DNA of 64,000 bases from Deinococcus hopiensis KR-140 (GTDB lineage: Bacteria; Deinococcota; Deinococci; Deinococcales; Deinococcaceae), in assembly GCA_943327755.2 (NCBI GenBank), contig CALPYF020000023.1, forward strand, positions 1 through 64,000, written 5' to 3'. Positions 24,871 to 33,546 of the stretch are shown here, in pieces. Made by a program: the position numbers and the translations under genes. Numbering within the stretch: position 1 is the first letter of the stretch; each line of letters opens with the position of its first letter. The notes under the pieces are model-generated. The model made no database searches and was not told the origin of the DNA. It worked only from the letters and a program-made list of their open reading frames with translations.

Positions 24871-25069
24871 GACCTCGCGGTGGGACGGGACAGGATGGGG
24901 CCGGCAGTGGGGTGATGGCTGTGGGGGTCATCAGCGATCACCATACTTCGCTCAGCGGAGATTGCCTAGCGACCCGTCCGGCGGACGTTCACGTGGCGGG
25001 GGCGTCGCGTGACGCGCGTGGGGGGCTGCCGTACACTGCCCGGTGCAGGACCCCCACAGGAGGACAATC

Positions 25070-25123
25070 ATGGAGAGAATGACTGCGCGCCCCCACAGCG
25101 CGCCCGGGCGGCCGACATGCTGA
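25070..25123 (+). CDS. Possible 17-residue leader peptide before the globin gene
   Basis: The best ribosome site (ACAGGAGGACAATC) serves the ATG at 25070, whose frame MERMTARPHSAPGRPTC ends with TGA overlapping the next ATG (TGATG at 25121-25125). Translational coupling or a near-start frameshift are both possible. Confidence 0.4.
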   Translation: MERMTARPHSAPGRPTC

Positions 25124-25629
25124 TGCTCAATGACGTTGAACGCGGGCTGATTCAGGACAACTGGCGGATCGTGCGGCACGCCGCGCTGATGGAGACCGCC
25201 ACGGGCCTGTTCTACAAGGAACTGTTCGACCAGCACCCCGAGTACCGGGACCAGTTCCCTGCGGACATGGCCGGGCAGATCAAGAAACTGGCCGTGACGC
25301 TCGATTTCGCGGTGGCTGCCATGAACTGGAAGCGCAGCGAGTGGCGTGACGGGGACGTGGATCTGCAGCAGGACCTCTTCGCGGTGCTGATGGCCATGGG
25401 GCGCCGGCACGCGCTGGAGTACGGCGTGCAGGCCGATCAGTACGGTCCGGTTGGCGCGGCGCTGCTGCACGCGCTGGACCTGGGGCTGGGCGCGGAATTC
25501 ACGCCCGCGCACCGGGCCGCGTGGACGAAGCTGTACGGGCTGATCGCGCAGACGATGCAGCTGGGCGCCGTGAGCGCCCCGGGAACTGAGCCGCTGGCTT
25601 CGGCCAGCCGAGAGGAGGTGCAGGGATGA
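25117..25629 (+). CDS. Globin-family protein
   Basis: The 170-aa protein matches a single-domain globin: NWRIVRHAALMETATGLFYK (A-B helices), FDQHPEYRDQF, then GRRHALEYGVQADQYGPVGA, where the His fits the proximal haem ligand of flavohaemoglobin-like globins. No reductase domain follows. It could sense or detoxify O2 or NO. The next gene overlaps by ATGA. The ATG at 25123 is an alternative start linked to the leader frame. Confidence 0.75.
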   Translation: MLMLNDVERGLIQDNWRIVRHAALMETATGLFYKELFDQHPEYRDQFPADMAGQIKKLAVTLDFAVAAMNWKRSEWRDGDVDLQQDLFAVLMAMGRRHALEYGVQADQYGPVGAALLHALDLGLGAEFTPAHRAAWTKLYGLIAQTMQLGAVSAPGTEPLASASREEVQG

Positions 25630-26252
25630 CGGCGCTGATCACGCAACCGCCGATGTTCACGGCGCGCGGGGAGGACATGGACACCCTGACGCTCGTGCAG
25701 CTGATGAGCAGTCTCAGCCGCAACCGGTACCTGATCCGCCTGATTGATGAGGTGGGGTCGGGCCCGGTGGTGCTGGGTGCCGTCGAGATCAAGGGCGGCA
25801 TGGTGCTGCGCGCGTACGTGGATACGATCACGGGCCGGGAGGCGGTGTACGCGCTGCTGAGCCTGCGGCCGACCCGCCTCGAGGCGTTCCACCTGCCGGA
25901 CGCTGCGGCGGGCGAGCCGCTGGGAACGGTGGAGGCGCTGCTGCTTGAAGGGGCGGTCGTGCAGGATGAACTGGCGTCCATCCGGGAGGCGGCGCCGGCC
26001 ACTGGGGCGGCCGCGCCGGCGCTGGCCGTCACGCCAGACGTCCCGGCCGGGCAGTGCCCGTTTGGGTTCGGTGAGACGCAGATGGTCGTGGTGGATCCGG
26101 CGCGCCAGGGGGCGCCGGCCGTGATGGCGAAGTCCGCAGCGGGGCGGGCGTATGTGGTGGCCGCGCCGGAGCCGGAACCGGAGGTCCGGTCGGGCTGGGC
26201 GGCGGCGTGGCAGGCGCTGAGGGCCTGGTGGGCGCGGGTGTGGCGCCCGTGA
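25626..26252 (+). CDS. DUF4388-like protein coupled to the globin
   Basis: The 208-aa protein has LVQLMSSLSRNRYLIRLIDE then VVLGAVEIKGGMVLRAYVDT, a pattern like the DUF4388 proteins above, and a C-terminal Trp-rich basic end (WAAAWQALRAWWARVWRP) after a Pro/Glu linker. It overlaps the globin gene by 4 nt after GAGGAGGTGCAGGG, so the two are made together. Confidence 0.5.
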   Translation: MTALITQPPMFTARGEDMDTLTLVQLMSSLSRNRYLIRLIDEVGSGPVVLGAVEIKGGMVLRAYVDTITGREAVYALLSLRPTRLEAFHLPDAAAGEPLGTVEALLLEGAVVQDELASIREAAPATGAAAPALAVTPDVPAGQCPFGFGETQMVVVDPARQGAPAVMAKSAAGRAYVVAAPEPEPEVRSGWAAAWQALRAWWARVWRP

Positions 26253-26311
26253 GGCGCTGAACGATCACGAGAGGGGGCAACCGGTTGGTTGCTCCCTCTG
26301 CTGTGTGGCGC

Positions 26312-26695
26312 TCAGCTCGCGACGATGCTGATGAAGTGAAAGGTGTCGCCGTGGCGGAAGCCGACTGCGGGGCCCCACTTGTCGTCCCAGGCGGCGTGGG
26401 CGGCACTGAGGTGGGCGGTGAGGTGCGGGTGGGTCTGGGCGAGGGTGTGGGCGGCCGCCTGGCCGCTGGGGGTGCTGGGGCCGTGGGTGATGGCGGTGAG
26501 GATCACGTCGAGCGGGGCGGCCTGGAGGTCGTCGGCGCTGGGGGGGAAGGGCAGGCAGCCGTTGGCGGCGCCGATCGTGCCACTGCATGGGCTGTGGCCG
26601 TTTTCCAGGCGGTCTTCTTCTTGCAGGTAGGTGAAGGCTTCGCGCAGGGTGAGGCGCTGGGCCGGGTAGGTGCTGTGGGTGTCGTGGGCGCCCAT
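26312..26695 (-). CDS. Hypothetical protein
   Basis: The 127-aa protein starts MGAHDTHSTYPAQRLTLREA. It is helical with a C-terminal segment FRHGDTFHFISIV. It stands alone behind a full CGTGG promoter and leader. No known domain. Confidence 0.6.
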   Translation of the reverse strand: MGAHDTHSTYPAQRLTLREAFTYLQEEDRLENGHSPCSGTIGAANGCLPFPPSADDLQAAPLDVILTAITHGPSTPSGQAAAHTLAQTHPHLTAHLSAAHAAWDDKWGPAVGFRHGDTFHFISIVAS

Positions 26696-26710
26696 GGGGT
26701 CTCCTTCGCT

Positions 26711-26767
26711 GGGGGTCTTGCTGCCCCCAACTGCCCAAAGTTTACCACGCATTAGATAAGATTTCAA
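26711..26767 (-). promoter_or_regulatory. CGTGG promoter with leader hairpin
   Basis: -35 TTGAAA (26762-26767), 17-nt spacer ending GCGTGG, -10 TAAACT (26739-26744). The leader stem GGGGG/CCCCC (26711-26728) has the RNA loop CAGCAAGA. Confidence 0.8.
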
Positions 26768-26791
26768 CCTGAAAATGCCGTCCCAGACAGC

Positions 26792-27922
26792 TTAATCGTC
26801 GGAATACCAGAACGTTCCCTGCGGCCCCGAGCGCCGCACCTGCCCCTTGAGCGGCACCGCGGTGCCCGGCGGCACCGGCCCACTCCACCCGCACCCCACA
26901 CACACCGCGTCCCACGGATGGAACGGGGAAGCCCGGCGCACCAGCGCCGACCACGTCGGCACCATGTACACGCTCCCCGCCCCGAAAAACACCGTCTCCT
27001 GACGGCACCCCGGGCAGGTGGCCACCACGCACAGGAACGACGTCAGCCGCGTGAACGCGTCCGGCACGTGCGCGTACACGAACGCCCGCGCCGTCCGATC
27101 CGCCTGCGCCTGCAGCGCAGCCGGATCGGGCTGCGGCGATCGCGCGGGACGCGGCGGGCGGGGCGCGGGGACCTCCGCCGGAACCGGCGCGGCGGATGGC
27201 ACCTTCAGGAAGGCCGCCACGCTCGCCTGCCGCGCCGCTTCCAGCTGCCGGCGCGCGTCCGCCTCCCGCGCCCGCTGCCGCTCCCGCGCGATCGCCCGCG
27301 CTTCACCCCGGCTGCGCGCCGCGTTCCCGCACCCACACGGCCGGCGCGAATACAGGTTCGTGTTCTCGACCTCCAGCACCAGCGGCCCCGACCGCAGCGC
27401 GGGTAGATCCCCGGCCACTTCCGCCCAGTTGACCGTCAGGCCCAGCGCCTTACTCTCCGGCACCTCGTGCCCGACCCGCACCTCGAACCCGAAGCGCACG
27501 GCGCCCGCCTCGTCCAGCACCGCCACGTCCAGCCGGTGCTCGCCCAGCGGCCACTCCTCGGTGACCCACCACCCCGGCCGGAGCGTGAACTGCTCCGCGC
27601 GGCCCTCGTGACACAGCGGGCAATTCAGGTGCAGCGTGAACTGCCGCTCGGTCCTGAGCCGCTCAGCGAGCGTCCGCTTGAACGCCCGGTGCGTGACGCT
27701 CTCTCCGGTCGCCGCGCAGCGGCCCTGCTCCAGGTGCCGGAAGTGCGCCGCGACCTCCACCACCTGCGCGCCCAGCCGCCGCTCGTGCGCGCGGACCGGC
27801 ACGACCTCCTGCGCGCACCCCAGGCAGGTGTACCGCCCGGGCCCGGCGGTGACCGGATCGGCCACCTGTCCGCGGTCATCCAGGGCGTAGGGCACCCCGT
27901 GTTGCTCGCCCGGCCGTTTCAT
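26792..27922 (-). CDS. CoiA-like competence/nuclease-family protein
   Basis: The 376-aa protein has a first Cys pair (CLGC), AHFRHLEQGRCAATGES followed by H-x-x-x-K, and a segment with an acidic residue and VGFEVRVGHEVPESKAL, the arrangement of CoiA-like proteins, which carry a PD-(D/E)XK-type nuclease fold and act after DNA uptake in transformation. A second zinc site lies near the C-terminus (CPGC then CVGC). A long Arg/Ala-rich coiled linker separates the halves. Monocistronic. Confidence 0.6.
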   Translation of the reverse strand: MKRPGEQHGVPYALDDRGQVADPVTAGPGRYTCLGCAQEVVPVRAHERRLGAQVVEVAAHFRHLEQGRCAATGESVTHRAFKRTLAERLRTERQFTLHLNCPLCHEGRAEQFTLRPGWWVTEEWPLGEHRLDVAVLDEAGAVRFGFEVRVGHEVPESKALGLTVNWAEVAGDLPALRSGPLVLEVENTNLYSRRPCGCGNAARSRGEARAIARERQRAREADARRQLEAARQASVAAFLKVPSAAPVPAEVPAPRPPRPARSPQPDPAALQAQADRTARAFVYAHVPDAFTRLTSFLCVVATCPGCRQETVFFGAGSVYMVPTWSALVRRASPFHPWDAVCVGCGWSGPVPPGTAVPLKGQVRRSGPQGTFWYSDD

Positions 27923-27956
27923 CCTCCGATTCAACCATGTCTGCCCGCGCCCCGCA

Positions 27957-27985
27957 GACGAAAACACCCCACCAGAGGTGGGGTG
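27957..27985 (-). terminator. Terminator of the lipoprotein gene
   Basis: CACCCCACC/GGTGGGGTG (27965-27985) with a 3-nt loop is followed on the minus strand by TTTTCG. Confidence 0.75.
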
Positions 27986-28015
27986 CGCAATCCTGGAGGA
28001 ACCGGGAGCCCGGCC

Positions 28016-28456
28016 TTACTGGCTGGTGACCTTGGGTGTGTTCCCGGCCTTGACGACCGTCAGGTTCAGCGGGGTGATCAGCGCGGGACCGTTCACGTTG
28101 ATCTTGGTGGGAAGGCTCTGGAAGTTCAGGGTGACCTTGCCCTTGCCCAGGACAGTCGCGCCGTCCTTGCTCATGCACGAGACGGTGATCACGGCCGTGC
28201 CGGTGGTGGCCGGGTCGTACATGACCGTGCTGGTCGCCACGGCGTTGGTGGTGGGTGTGGCGCCGCTCGTCGCGGCGGGGCGGTCGGTGAACGTCTCGAT
28301 GTTGGCCTGCGTCAGGGGGCAGTAGGTGCCGTCCGCATGGGCGTAGGTGTCGACGGTCAGCACTTTCGCGCCGGCGGGCGCGCCGTTTTCACCGCAGCTG
28401 GTCATGACGAGGACAGCGCCGCTCAGCATGGCGGCCAGAGACATCAGGTTTTTCAT
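28016..28456 (-). CDS. Small lipoprotein
   Basis: The 146-aa protein has a lipoprotein signal (MKNLMSLAAMLSGAVLVM then TSC, lipobox), so it should be anchored at the outer face of a membrane. The mature part is Thr/Val-rich and probably beta, with one pair of Cys (TYCPL and SCMSK). Role unknown. Confidence 0.65.
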   Translation of the reverse strand: MKNLMSLAAMLSGAVLVMTSCGENGAPAGAKVLTVDTYAHADGTYCPLTQANIETFTDRPAATSGATPTTNAVATSTVMYDPATTGTAVITVSCMSKDGATVLGKGKVTLNFQSLPTKINVNGPALITPLNLTVVKAGNTPKVTSQ

Positions 28457-28585
28457 GGGTGCTCCTGGGACTTGAGTGGGGGTTTGATGGTGTGGGCCAA
28501 CAACTGCAGGAGCGCAGCGCAGGGGCAGTTCCTCGTGGGAAGGAACGGGGCGCCTGAGGCTGTGCATCCTCACTATCCTCAATTC

Positions 28586-29431
28586 GTGCTCACCGAACTG
28601 ATGGCGGTGGGTGCGCTGGCCCTTCCCCCACATGAAGGCAGCGTGCTCACGCAGGGTTACGACGTGCGACTGGGACCCCCACCCCTGAGCGCCGGCTGCG
28701 CCGTGGACAGCAGCCTTTCCCTGATCAACGAACACACGTTCCATATCGAGCCGGGCGGCGTGTCCGCACAACTGGACGTCGAGCGTCTCACCGGCCGCCT
28801 GGGTGCCCGCTGGGTGGATGAACGCGGGTGGGAGTGGGGCGCGCAGCTGAGTGCGCACCTGTATTCCGGCGGGCTGCTCGACCGGCCACTGAACGCCTAC
28901 CACGACCTGATCGGCCTGGACCGGATCGTGGGTGAGCCGGGGCAGGCGGCCGTCACGGTCGCCGGGCAGGGCCGCACCGTCTCCTACCAGGGCGCGGCCC
29001 TGGCGCTCGGCACGCCGGAAGTGTCGGTGGGCCGCGCGTTCGGGAACCTGTGGCTCAAGGCGCAGCTGGGCACCGGGCTGGGCAGCCGGGCGTACTTCAC
29101 GAACGTGGGTGCGTGGCGCGCGGCGCTCAGCGCTGGCGTCGAGCAGGCGCGGTGGGGCGTGGCCGCGCAGGTCACGGCGCCGCTCGTCGCCGGGGACCTG
29201 GCGCACCTGGGCGTGCGGCCCTCGGCGGCGGTGTCCGGCTGGGCGCAGCTCTCCCCTCCCCTGCGCGTGTCGGTGGAGGCGCGTACGAGTCCGTTCGCGC
29301 AGGCGGGATTCTTCAGCCGCCCGGTGGTGTCGCTGCAACTGGCGTGGCGGGGCGTGACCTTCCAGGAGGATCTGCGCGCGCCGCTTCCGGACGTGGCGTT
29401 CGGCGTGGCGGCGTCCTGGCGCTGCCGCTGA
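28586..29431 (+). CDS. DUF3187-like outer-membrane barrel protein
   Basis: The protein (about 281 aa) has repeated amphipathic strands (GARWVDERGWEWGAQLSAHL, SAGVEQARWGVAAQVTAPLV, and a C-terminal FGVAASWRCR) and a segment GGLLDRPLNAYHDLIGLDRI typical of DUF3187 proteins, which are predicted barrels. The start is uncertain: the GTG at 28586 lies 6 nt after TATCCT, suggesting a leaderless transcript; ATG 28601 is an alternative. No signal peptide is evident. Confidence 0.55.
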   Translation: MLTELMAVGALALPPHEGSVLTQGYDVRLGPPPLSAGCAVDSSLSLINEHTFHIEPGGVSAQLDVERLTGRLGARWVDERGWEWGAQLSAHLYSGGLLDRPLNAYHDLIGLDRIVGEPGQAAVTVAGQGRTVSYQGAALALGTPEVSVGRAFGNLWLKAQLGTGLGSRAYFTNVGAWRAALSAGVEQARWGVAAQVTAPLVAGDLAHLGVRPSAAVSGWAQLSPPLRVSVEARTSPFAQAGFFSRPVVSLQLAWRGVTFQEDLRAPLPDVAFGVAASWRCR

Positions 29432-29444
29432 AGATCAGACGAAC

Positions 29445-29475
29445 GTGGCCCGCCCGTTCCCCACGGGCGGGCCAC
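29445..29475. terminator. Bidirectional terminator
   Basis: GTGGCCCGCCCGT (29445-29457) pairs perfectly with 29463-29475 across TCCCC, between convergent stops at 29431 and 29492. Confidence 0.75.
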
Positions 29476-29491
29476 CTGTGCGGGGTGAGCG

Positions 29492-31501
29492 TCAGGGCAG
29501 GGTGAGGGTACCGAGGTCGCTCGTCTGGCCTTCGGTCACCTGGACGCCCAGCTGCCGCTGCGCTTCGCCCGCGCTGACCTGACCGTCGCGGTTGGTGTCG
29601 CGGGTGAGGGTGAGGGTCGCGTCGCCGCCGGGCAGGAAGGCCGTGAAGCGCAGGTCGGCCCCGACAGCGGGTGAGAAGGTCTTGCCGCCCATGGTGAGGT
29701 GCAGCAGCGCCGCGGCGGGCGCCTGGTTCGCGGCGATGCCGAGCGCGGCCACGGGGTTGATGACGCCCGCGCCGGTCTTGGCGTCCCGGCCGAGGTCGTG
29801 CACGTCGTTGGCGGTGGCGATCAGCCGCTCGCGGGCAGCCTGGGGGGTGGTCACGACGCCCTTGGCGAACATCAGGGCGGCCACGGCGCTCACGACGGGC
29901 GCGGCGGCGCTCGTTCCGGCGAAGAAGGTCACTTCCGGCTGCTGACGCGAGTAGTCCCAGCCGGTGGTGGGCAGCGCGTCGGGCACGGTGAAGGTGCCCT
30001 GGCTGGTCTGCACGCTCAGGCCGTTGTTGTACGTCATGCCGTCCCAGTCGCTGCCGCCGGGCGCGGCGAGCGTCACGCGGTCGTTCGCCTGGGAGTAGGT
30101 GCTGGGCACGAAGTGCCGCTGGGCGTCGAGGGTGAGCGCGCCGACGCTGACGGCGTCCGGACAGGACGCGGGGTAGCTGCGGGCGGCGCTGCCGTCGTTC
30201 CCGGCGCTGGCCACGACCAGGGCGCCCAGGGCGGTGGCGGCCGCGACGTCCGCGCAGATGGCGGGCTGCGCGCTGCCGGCAGCGTTGCCGCCGAGGCTGA
30301 GGTTGATCACGCGGGCCGGGTGCGGGTTGGTGTAGGTGACGCCGCCGAGGGTGACGCTTTCACCGGCGGCGTACCGGATCGCGAGGCCCGCGCGGAACAT
30401 GTCGCCGCTGCCGTCCGCGTTCAGCACGCGCAGGTTGAGGAGTTTCACGTTCGCGTCGGTCACGCCGCCCACGAGGCCGGTGCCAGCGCCAGGCCCGTGG
30501 CGTTTGGCGGCGATCGCGCCAGCGACGGCCGTGCCGTGACTGAAGCCCTGGTCGCCCGGGTCGCTGACGGCTTCCGCTGCGCCCGCCGCGAAGTTCAGGG
30601 CGCCGTCGCGGTGCAGCTGGCCGTCCAGGTCGGGGTGCTGGGTCTGCACGCCGGTATCGAGGACGGCAACGGTGACGCTGTTGGGGTAGGTGCGTGGCTG
30701 GTCGGCCTGCACGGCGGCGTAGTTCAGGAAGCCGTAGTTCCATTCGGCTGGGGCGAGTTCGTCGCCGGGCAGCCAGGCCTGCGGGAGCACGCCGGGCTGG
30801 GCGGCGGCGCCCGCGGCGTGCACGGGCAGGTTCGGCTCGGCGCGCAGGACGTTCGGGTCGGTCCGCAGGGCGTTCAGGGCCGAGGGGACGTTGGTGACGC
30901 GCAGCAGTTGGGTGCGGCTGGTGGCGGCCAGGGCCTGCGCGCCGCCGAGGGCCTGGAGGGTCTGGGCCTGCAGGAAGGGCTGCCCGCTGCGCAGCGACTG
31001 GCTGCTGAGGCCCGCGCGGTAGGTCACGATGACCTCCTGCGTGGCGGCGCCCTGCGCGCTGAGGGCCGGCGCGGTGGCCTGGCGGATGCTGAGCGCGGCC
31101 GTGGTGGCGGCGCTGATCTGCCCGGTGACGCGGTTGAGGGGACGGCGCACGTCGACCGTCTGGGTGCCGCTGCTGCCGCGGGCGGTGAGCACGGCGCGCA
31201 GTTCCGGCTGGCTGGCGTTGCGGTCGAGGCCGTCCAGGGGCGCGGCGTGCATGGTGACGGTGGCGCTGGTGGTGGTCAGGGGCGTGCTCAGGCTCAGCCA
31301 GCTGGCGTCCGTGCTCAGGGCGTACCCGCCGGGGACGGTCAGGGTGCCGGTGTTGCCGGTGAGGGTCAGGGTGCTGGGGAGGTTCGTTTCGGGCTGCGGT
31401 TGAGGCTGGGGCTGGGGCGTGGTGGTCGTGCCGCCGCCGCCGCAAGCGGTGAGGGCGAGGGTCAGCAGGGTCAGGACGCTCAGGGCAGAACGGGTCGGCA
31501 T
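29492..31501 (-). CDS. Subtilisin-like (S8) serine protease lipoprotein
   Basis: The 669-aa preprotein has a lipoprotein signal (MPTRSALSVLTLLTLALTAC), a Gly/Thr/Pro-Gln linker, a beta-rich N-terminal region and a pro-domain-like part. The catalytic triad is clear: Asp in VAVLDTGVQ (about residue 280), His in FSHGTAVAG, Ser in FFAGTSAAAP (about 530). The C-terminal end has DTNRDGQVSAGEAQ, an EF-hand-like or dockerin-like calcium site. It should act outside the cell or in the envelope to degrade proteins. Confidence 0.85.
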   Translation of the reverse strand: MPTRSALSVLTLLTLALTACGGGGTTTTPQPQPQPQPETNLPSTLTLTGNTGTLTVPGGYALSTDASWLSLSTPLTTTSATVTMHAAPLDGLDRNASQPELRAVLTARGSSGTQTVDVRRPLNRVTGQISAATTAALSIRQATAPALSAQGAATQEVIVTYRAGLSSQSLRSGQPFLQAQTLQALGGAQALAATSRTQLLRVTNVPSALNALRTDPNVLRAEPNLPVHAAGAAAQPGVLPQAWLPGDELAPAEWNYGFLNYAAVQADQPRTYPNSVTVAVLDTGVQTQHPDLDGQLHRDGALNFAAGAAEAVSDPGDQGFSHGTAVAGAIAAKRHGPGAGTGLVGGVTDANVKLLNLRVLNADGSGDMFRAGLAIRYAAGESVTLGGVTYTNPHPARVINLSLGGNAAGSAQPAICADVAAATALGALVVASAGNDGSAARSYPASCPDAVSVGALTLDAQRHFVPSTYSQANDRVTLAAPGGSDWDGMTYNNGLSVQTSQGTFTVPDALPTTGWDYSRQQPEVTFFAGTSAAAPVVSAVAALMFAKGVVTTPQAARERLIATANDVHDLGRDAKTGAGVINPVAALGIAANQAPAAALLHLTMGGKTFSPAVGADLRFTAFLPGGDATLTLTRDTNRDGQVSAGEAQRQLGVQVTEGQTSDLGTLTLP

Positions 31502-31604
31502 GGCAGGTCTCCGTGGGGTGAGTGGGGGCTATGGGATGTGGGGCCCAGCGGGCTACCGTCACCATAGAAGCCGTGCCTTACGAATTCCATTCAAGTCATG
31601 CAAT

Positions 31605-31636
31605 GAGGGCCGCCTGCGTCATCTCAGGCGGCCCTC
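31605..31636 (-). terminator. Terminator hairpin
   Basis: GAGGGCCGCCTG (31605-31616) pairs with 31625-31636 across an 8-nt loop, downstream of the stop at 31662. Confidence 0.7.
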
Positions 31637-31661
31637 GGGGCTCGGGTGTGCTATAGGCGCG

Positions 31662-32024
31662 TCACGGGTCGTGCGGGGTGTCCGGATCTCCGGTGAGGCT
31701 GGGCAGCGCGACACGCTGGAAGTCCCCCAGGACACTGATGAGCAGCCGGGCTGTTCCGGCAGCGGCGTGGCGGTTGCCGCCCTGACTGGCGTCGAGCTGG
31801 GGCAGCGCGGCGGTGAGGTCGCGCCGCTGCTGCTCGATCCAGTCGGGCTGGAGGGTGGCAGGCAGGTCGCCGGGCACGCTCAGGTGCGCGCGCAGGGCCG
31901 CGACGAGGCCGTTCGTGGCGCGCAGGCGCTCGGCCTCGGCGGCGCGCAGGACCGGCACGTCCCGCGCGGCCATGCAGGCCAGTTCAGCGGCGTCGTACGC
32001 GGCCAGCCACTCGCGGAGCGTCAT
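31662..32024 (-). CDS. Hypothetical helical protein
   Basis: The 120-aa protein starts MTLREWLAAYDAAELACMAA. It is the last gene of a three-gene operon and overlaps the previous stop by ATGA. Unknown function. Confidence 0.6.
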   Translation of the reverse strand: MTLREWLAAYDAAELACMAARDVPVLRAAEAERLRATNGLVAALRAHLSVPGDLPATLQPDWIEQQRRDLTAALPQLDASQGGNRHAAAGTARLLISVLGDFQRVALPSLTGDPDTPHDP

Positions 32025-32638
32025 GGGCGCACCCCGGCCTGGAACTGGGTCAGGAGCCGGAGGCTGATGGCCCGGGCTGTTTCCAGGTGGTCGCAGTTGA
32101 TGCCGTACCGCGCCTCGGCACCCTGAGGGTGGGTGAGGGTCAGGGTCCAGCCGGCGGGGCCGCTGAGCCACTGCGGTTCGGTGAGGCGCAGTTGGGTGCC
32201 GTCCGCCTCGTCCCGGGCGTACACCGCCCGGTAGGAGCCGTTGGGGAGGGGCTGGTCGGCGCGGTACCAGCCCAGTCGGCGGCCGGTGAGGGTCACGGCG
32301 CAGTGGGTGCCGAGCAGGTGTTCGGCGCGGTCGGGGCGGATGCGGCCCCGGGCGAGTTCGGTGCGCAGGATGAATTCCTGGAACTCGCGGGGTTTGAGGG
32401 TGTGGCGCGGAAAGTGGCGGGGGCCGCGGTTAAGGCGCCAGTGCGCGCCGCACGCGGCGCAGTACGCGGCGGCGTTGGTGTGGGGGCGGCCCCGGGCGGT
32501 GTGGGCGGGGGCCGGGCAGGTGCAGGGCGAGCCGAGGGCCGGGTCGATGCACCGCTGCTCGTTGCGTTCGTACTCGCCTGGGGTGAGGGTGCGGCCTGGG
32601 GCGGGTGTGACGGGCGGACCGGCTTCGGCGCTGGTCAT
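32021..32638 (-). CDS. Hypothetical protein with Cys motifs
   Basis: The 205-aa protein contains CTCPAPAHT and YCAACGAHW, a possible zinc site, and a C-terminal module with WTLTLTHPQGAEARYGINCD, a strand pattern shared with other small proteins here. It overlaps both neighbours by ATGA. Confidence 0.6.
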   Translation of the reverse strand: MTSAEAGPPVTPAPGRTLTPGEYERNEQRCIDPALGSPCTCPAPAHTARGRPHTNAAAYCAACGAHWRLNRGPRHFPRHTLKPREFQEFILRTELARGRIRPDRAEHLLGTHCAVTLTGRRLGWYRADQPLPNGSYRAVYARDEADGTQLRLTEPQWLSGPAGWTLTLTHPQGAEARYGINCDHLETARAISLRLLTQFQAGVRP

Positions 32639-33165
32639 GGCGTGCGCTCGCCGGTGAGCCAGGGCAGGAGACTGAAGGCCTGATCGACGGACGCGGCGTA
32701 GCTGAGCAGCGCGGTGCCGTAGGGGGTGAAGACGTACGTTTCGAAGTATGGTCCGCTCCGGCACAGGTCCACGGGGTAGATGCTGATGCCGCTGCCGGTG
32801 AGGTAGGGGGTGTCGCAGGGGCGCGCGCCGAGGTCGGTCGCGTCGCGCAGCAGGGCGCGGGCTGCCGCTGCGGGCAGGTGGGTGTCCATCAGGGGCGCGG
32901 CGGCCTGTTCGCCGTGCTCGTAGTCGTGTTCGGCGGCGCGCCACAGTTGGGGCATGATCGCCTGGGCGGCGCGGGTGAGTTCGGCGGCGGTGCCGGTCAG
33001 GACGGTGGCGTGCGGGCCGCTGTGCAGTTGCAGTTGGCCCAGGCCGGGTGCGTGGGGGGTGAACATGAGGGTGGCGAAGGAGTAGGCGCCGGGATGCTCG
33101 GTGGTGTGGGCACCGGCGGCGGTGAGGACCGCCTTGATGGCGTCGGACGGGGTGGTTGCAGTCAT
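32635..33165 (-). CDS. Hypothetical protein, first gene of its operon
   Basis: The 176-aa protein starts MTATTPSDAIKAVLTAAGAH, with PLMDTHLPAAAARALLRDAT in the middle and an aromatic segment (GPYFETYVFTPYGTALLSYA) later. It follows a CGTGG promoter that lacks the leader hairpin. No known domain. Confidence 0.6.
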   Translation of the reverse strand: MTATTPSDAIKAVLTAAGAHTTEHPGAYSFATLMFTPHAPGLGQLQLHSGPHATVLTGTAAELTRAAQAIMPQLWRAAEHDYEHGEQAAAPLMDTHLPAAAARALLRDATDLGARPCDTPYLTGSGISIYPVDLCRSGPYFETYVFTPYGTALLSYAASVDQAFSLLPWLTGERTP

Positions 33166-33189
33166 GGGGGCTCCTGTGGGGGGACGCGG

Positions 33190-33519
33190 CTACTTGCCAG
33201 AGTTTACCACGTAATATGTAGAATGGTCAATCGGAGTGGAGGACGCATCCCGCCCCTGCGGACTTCCAGGCGCGACAGTCCGCACCAACCCACCCGGCCC
33301 CTCGAACCCCACGCACGTCAGTCCCCGCGACCGGGAGGCGCGCTCGATCACCCAGCCGCTCGCCCGCAGACCCGCCAGGACCCGCTGCACCCGCGACGGG
33401 CTCTCCCCCAACTCCTCCCCCAGGGCCTGCACACTGACGTGACTCGGCCCAGACAGCAGGCGCACCAGCACCGCGCCCGTGAGTTCCGCCGCGCCCCGCG
33501 CACTCGGTGGCCGCTTCAC
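33190..33519 (-). CDS. Small winged-helix protein
   Basis: The 109-aa protein shows a MarR/IclR-like winged-helix pattern (VSVQALGEELGESPSRVQRV then LAGLRASGWVIERASRSRGL). Its last codons (YYVVNSGK) overlap the promoter of the downstream operon, so it could have evolved with that promoter or simply run into it. It may be a regulator of the neighbouring genes. Confidence 0.6.
   Translation of the reverse strand: MKRPPSARGAAELTGAVLVRLLSGPSHVSVQALGEELGESPSRVQRVLAGLRASGWVIERASRSRGLTCVGFEGPGGLVRTVAPGSPQGRDASSTPIDHSTYYVVNSGK
33201..33230 (-). promoter_or_regulatory. CGTGG promoter without leader hairpin
   Basis: -35 TTGACC (33225-33230), 18-nt spacer ending ACGTGG, -10 TAAACT (33201-33206), embedded in the end of the winged-helix gene. 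Confidence 0.75.
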
Positions 33520-33546
33520 GGCGCCGCCCAGACCAGGCGCGTCACG

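Noticed and set aside
27467..28585. Very long plus-strand open frame running through 27.4-28.6 kb
   Set aside because: It is antisense to the CoiA-like and lipoprotein genes, has no ribosome site and shadow-like Arg/Pro composition. Only the part from 28586 looks real.
29699..31567. 622-codon plus-strand open frame opposite the subtilase
   Set aside because: The minus strand carries a complete catalytic triad; this frame is rich in Gly/Val/Arg with no motif.
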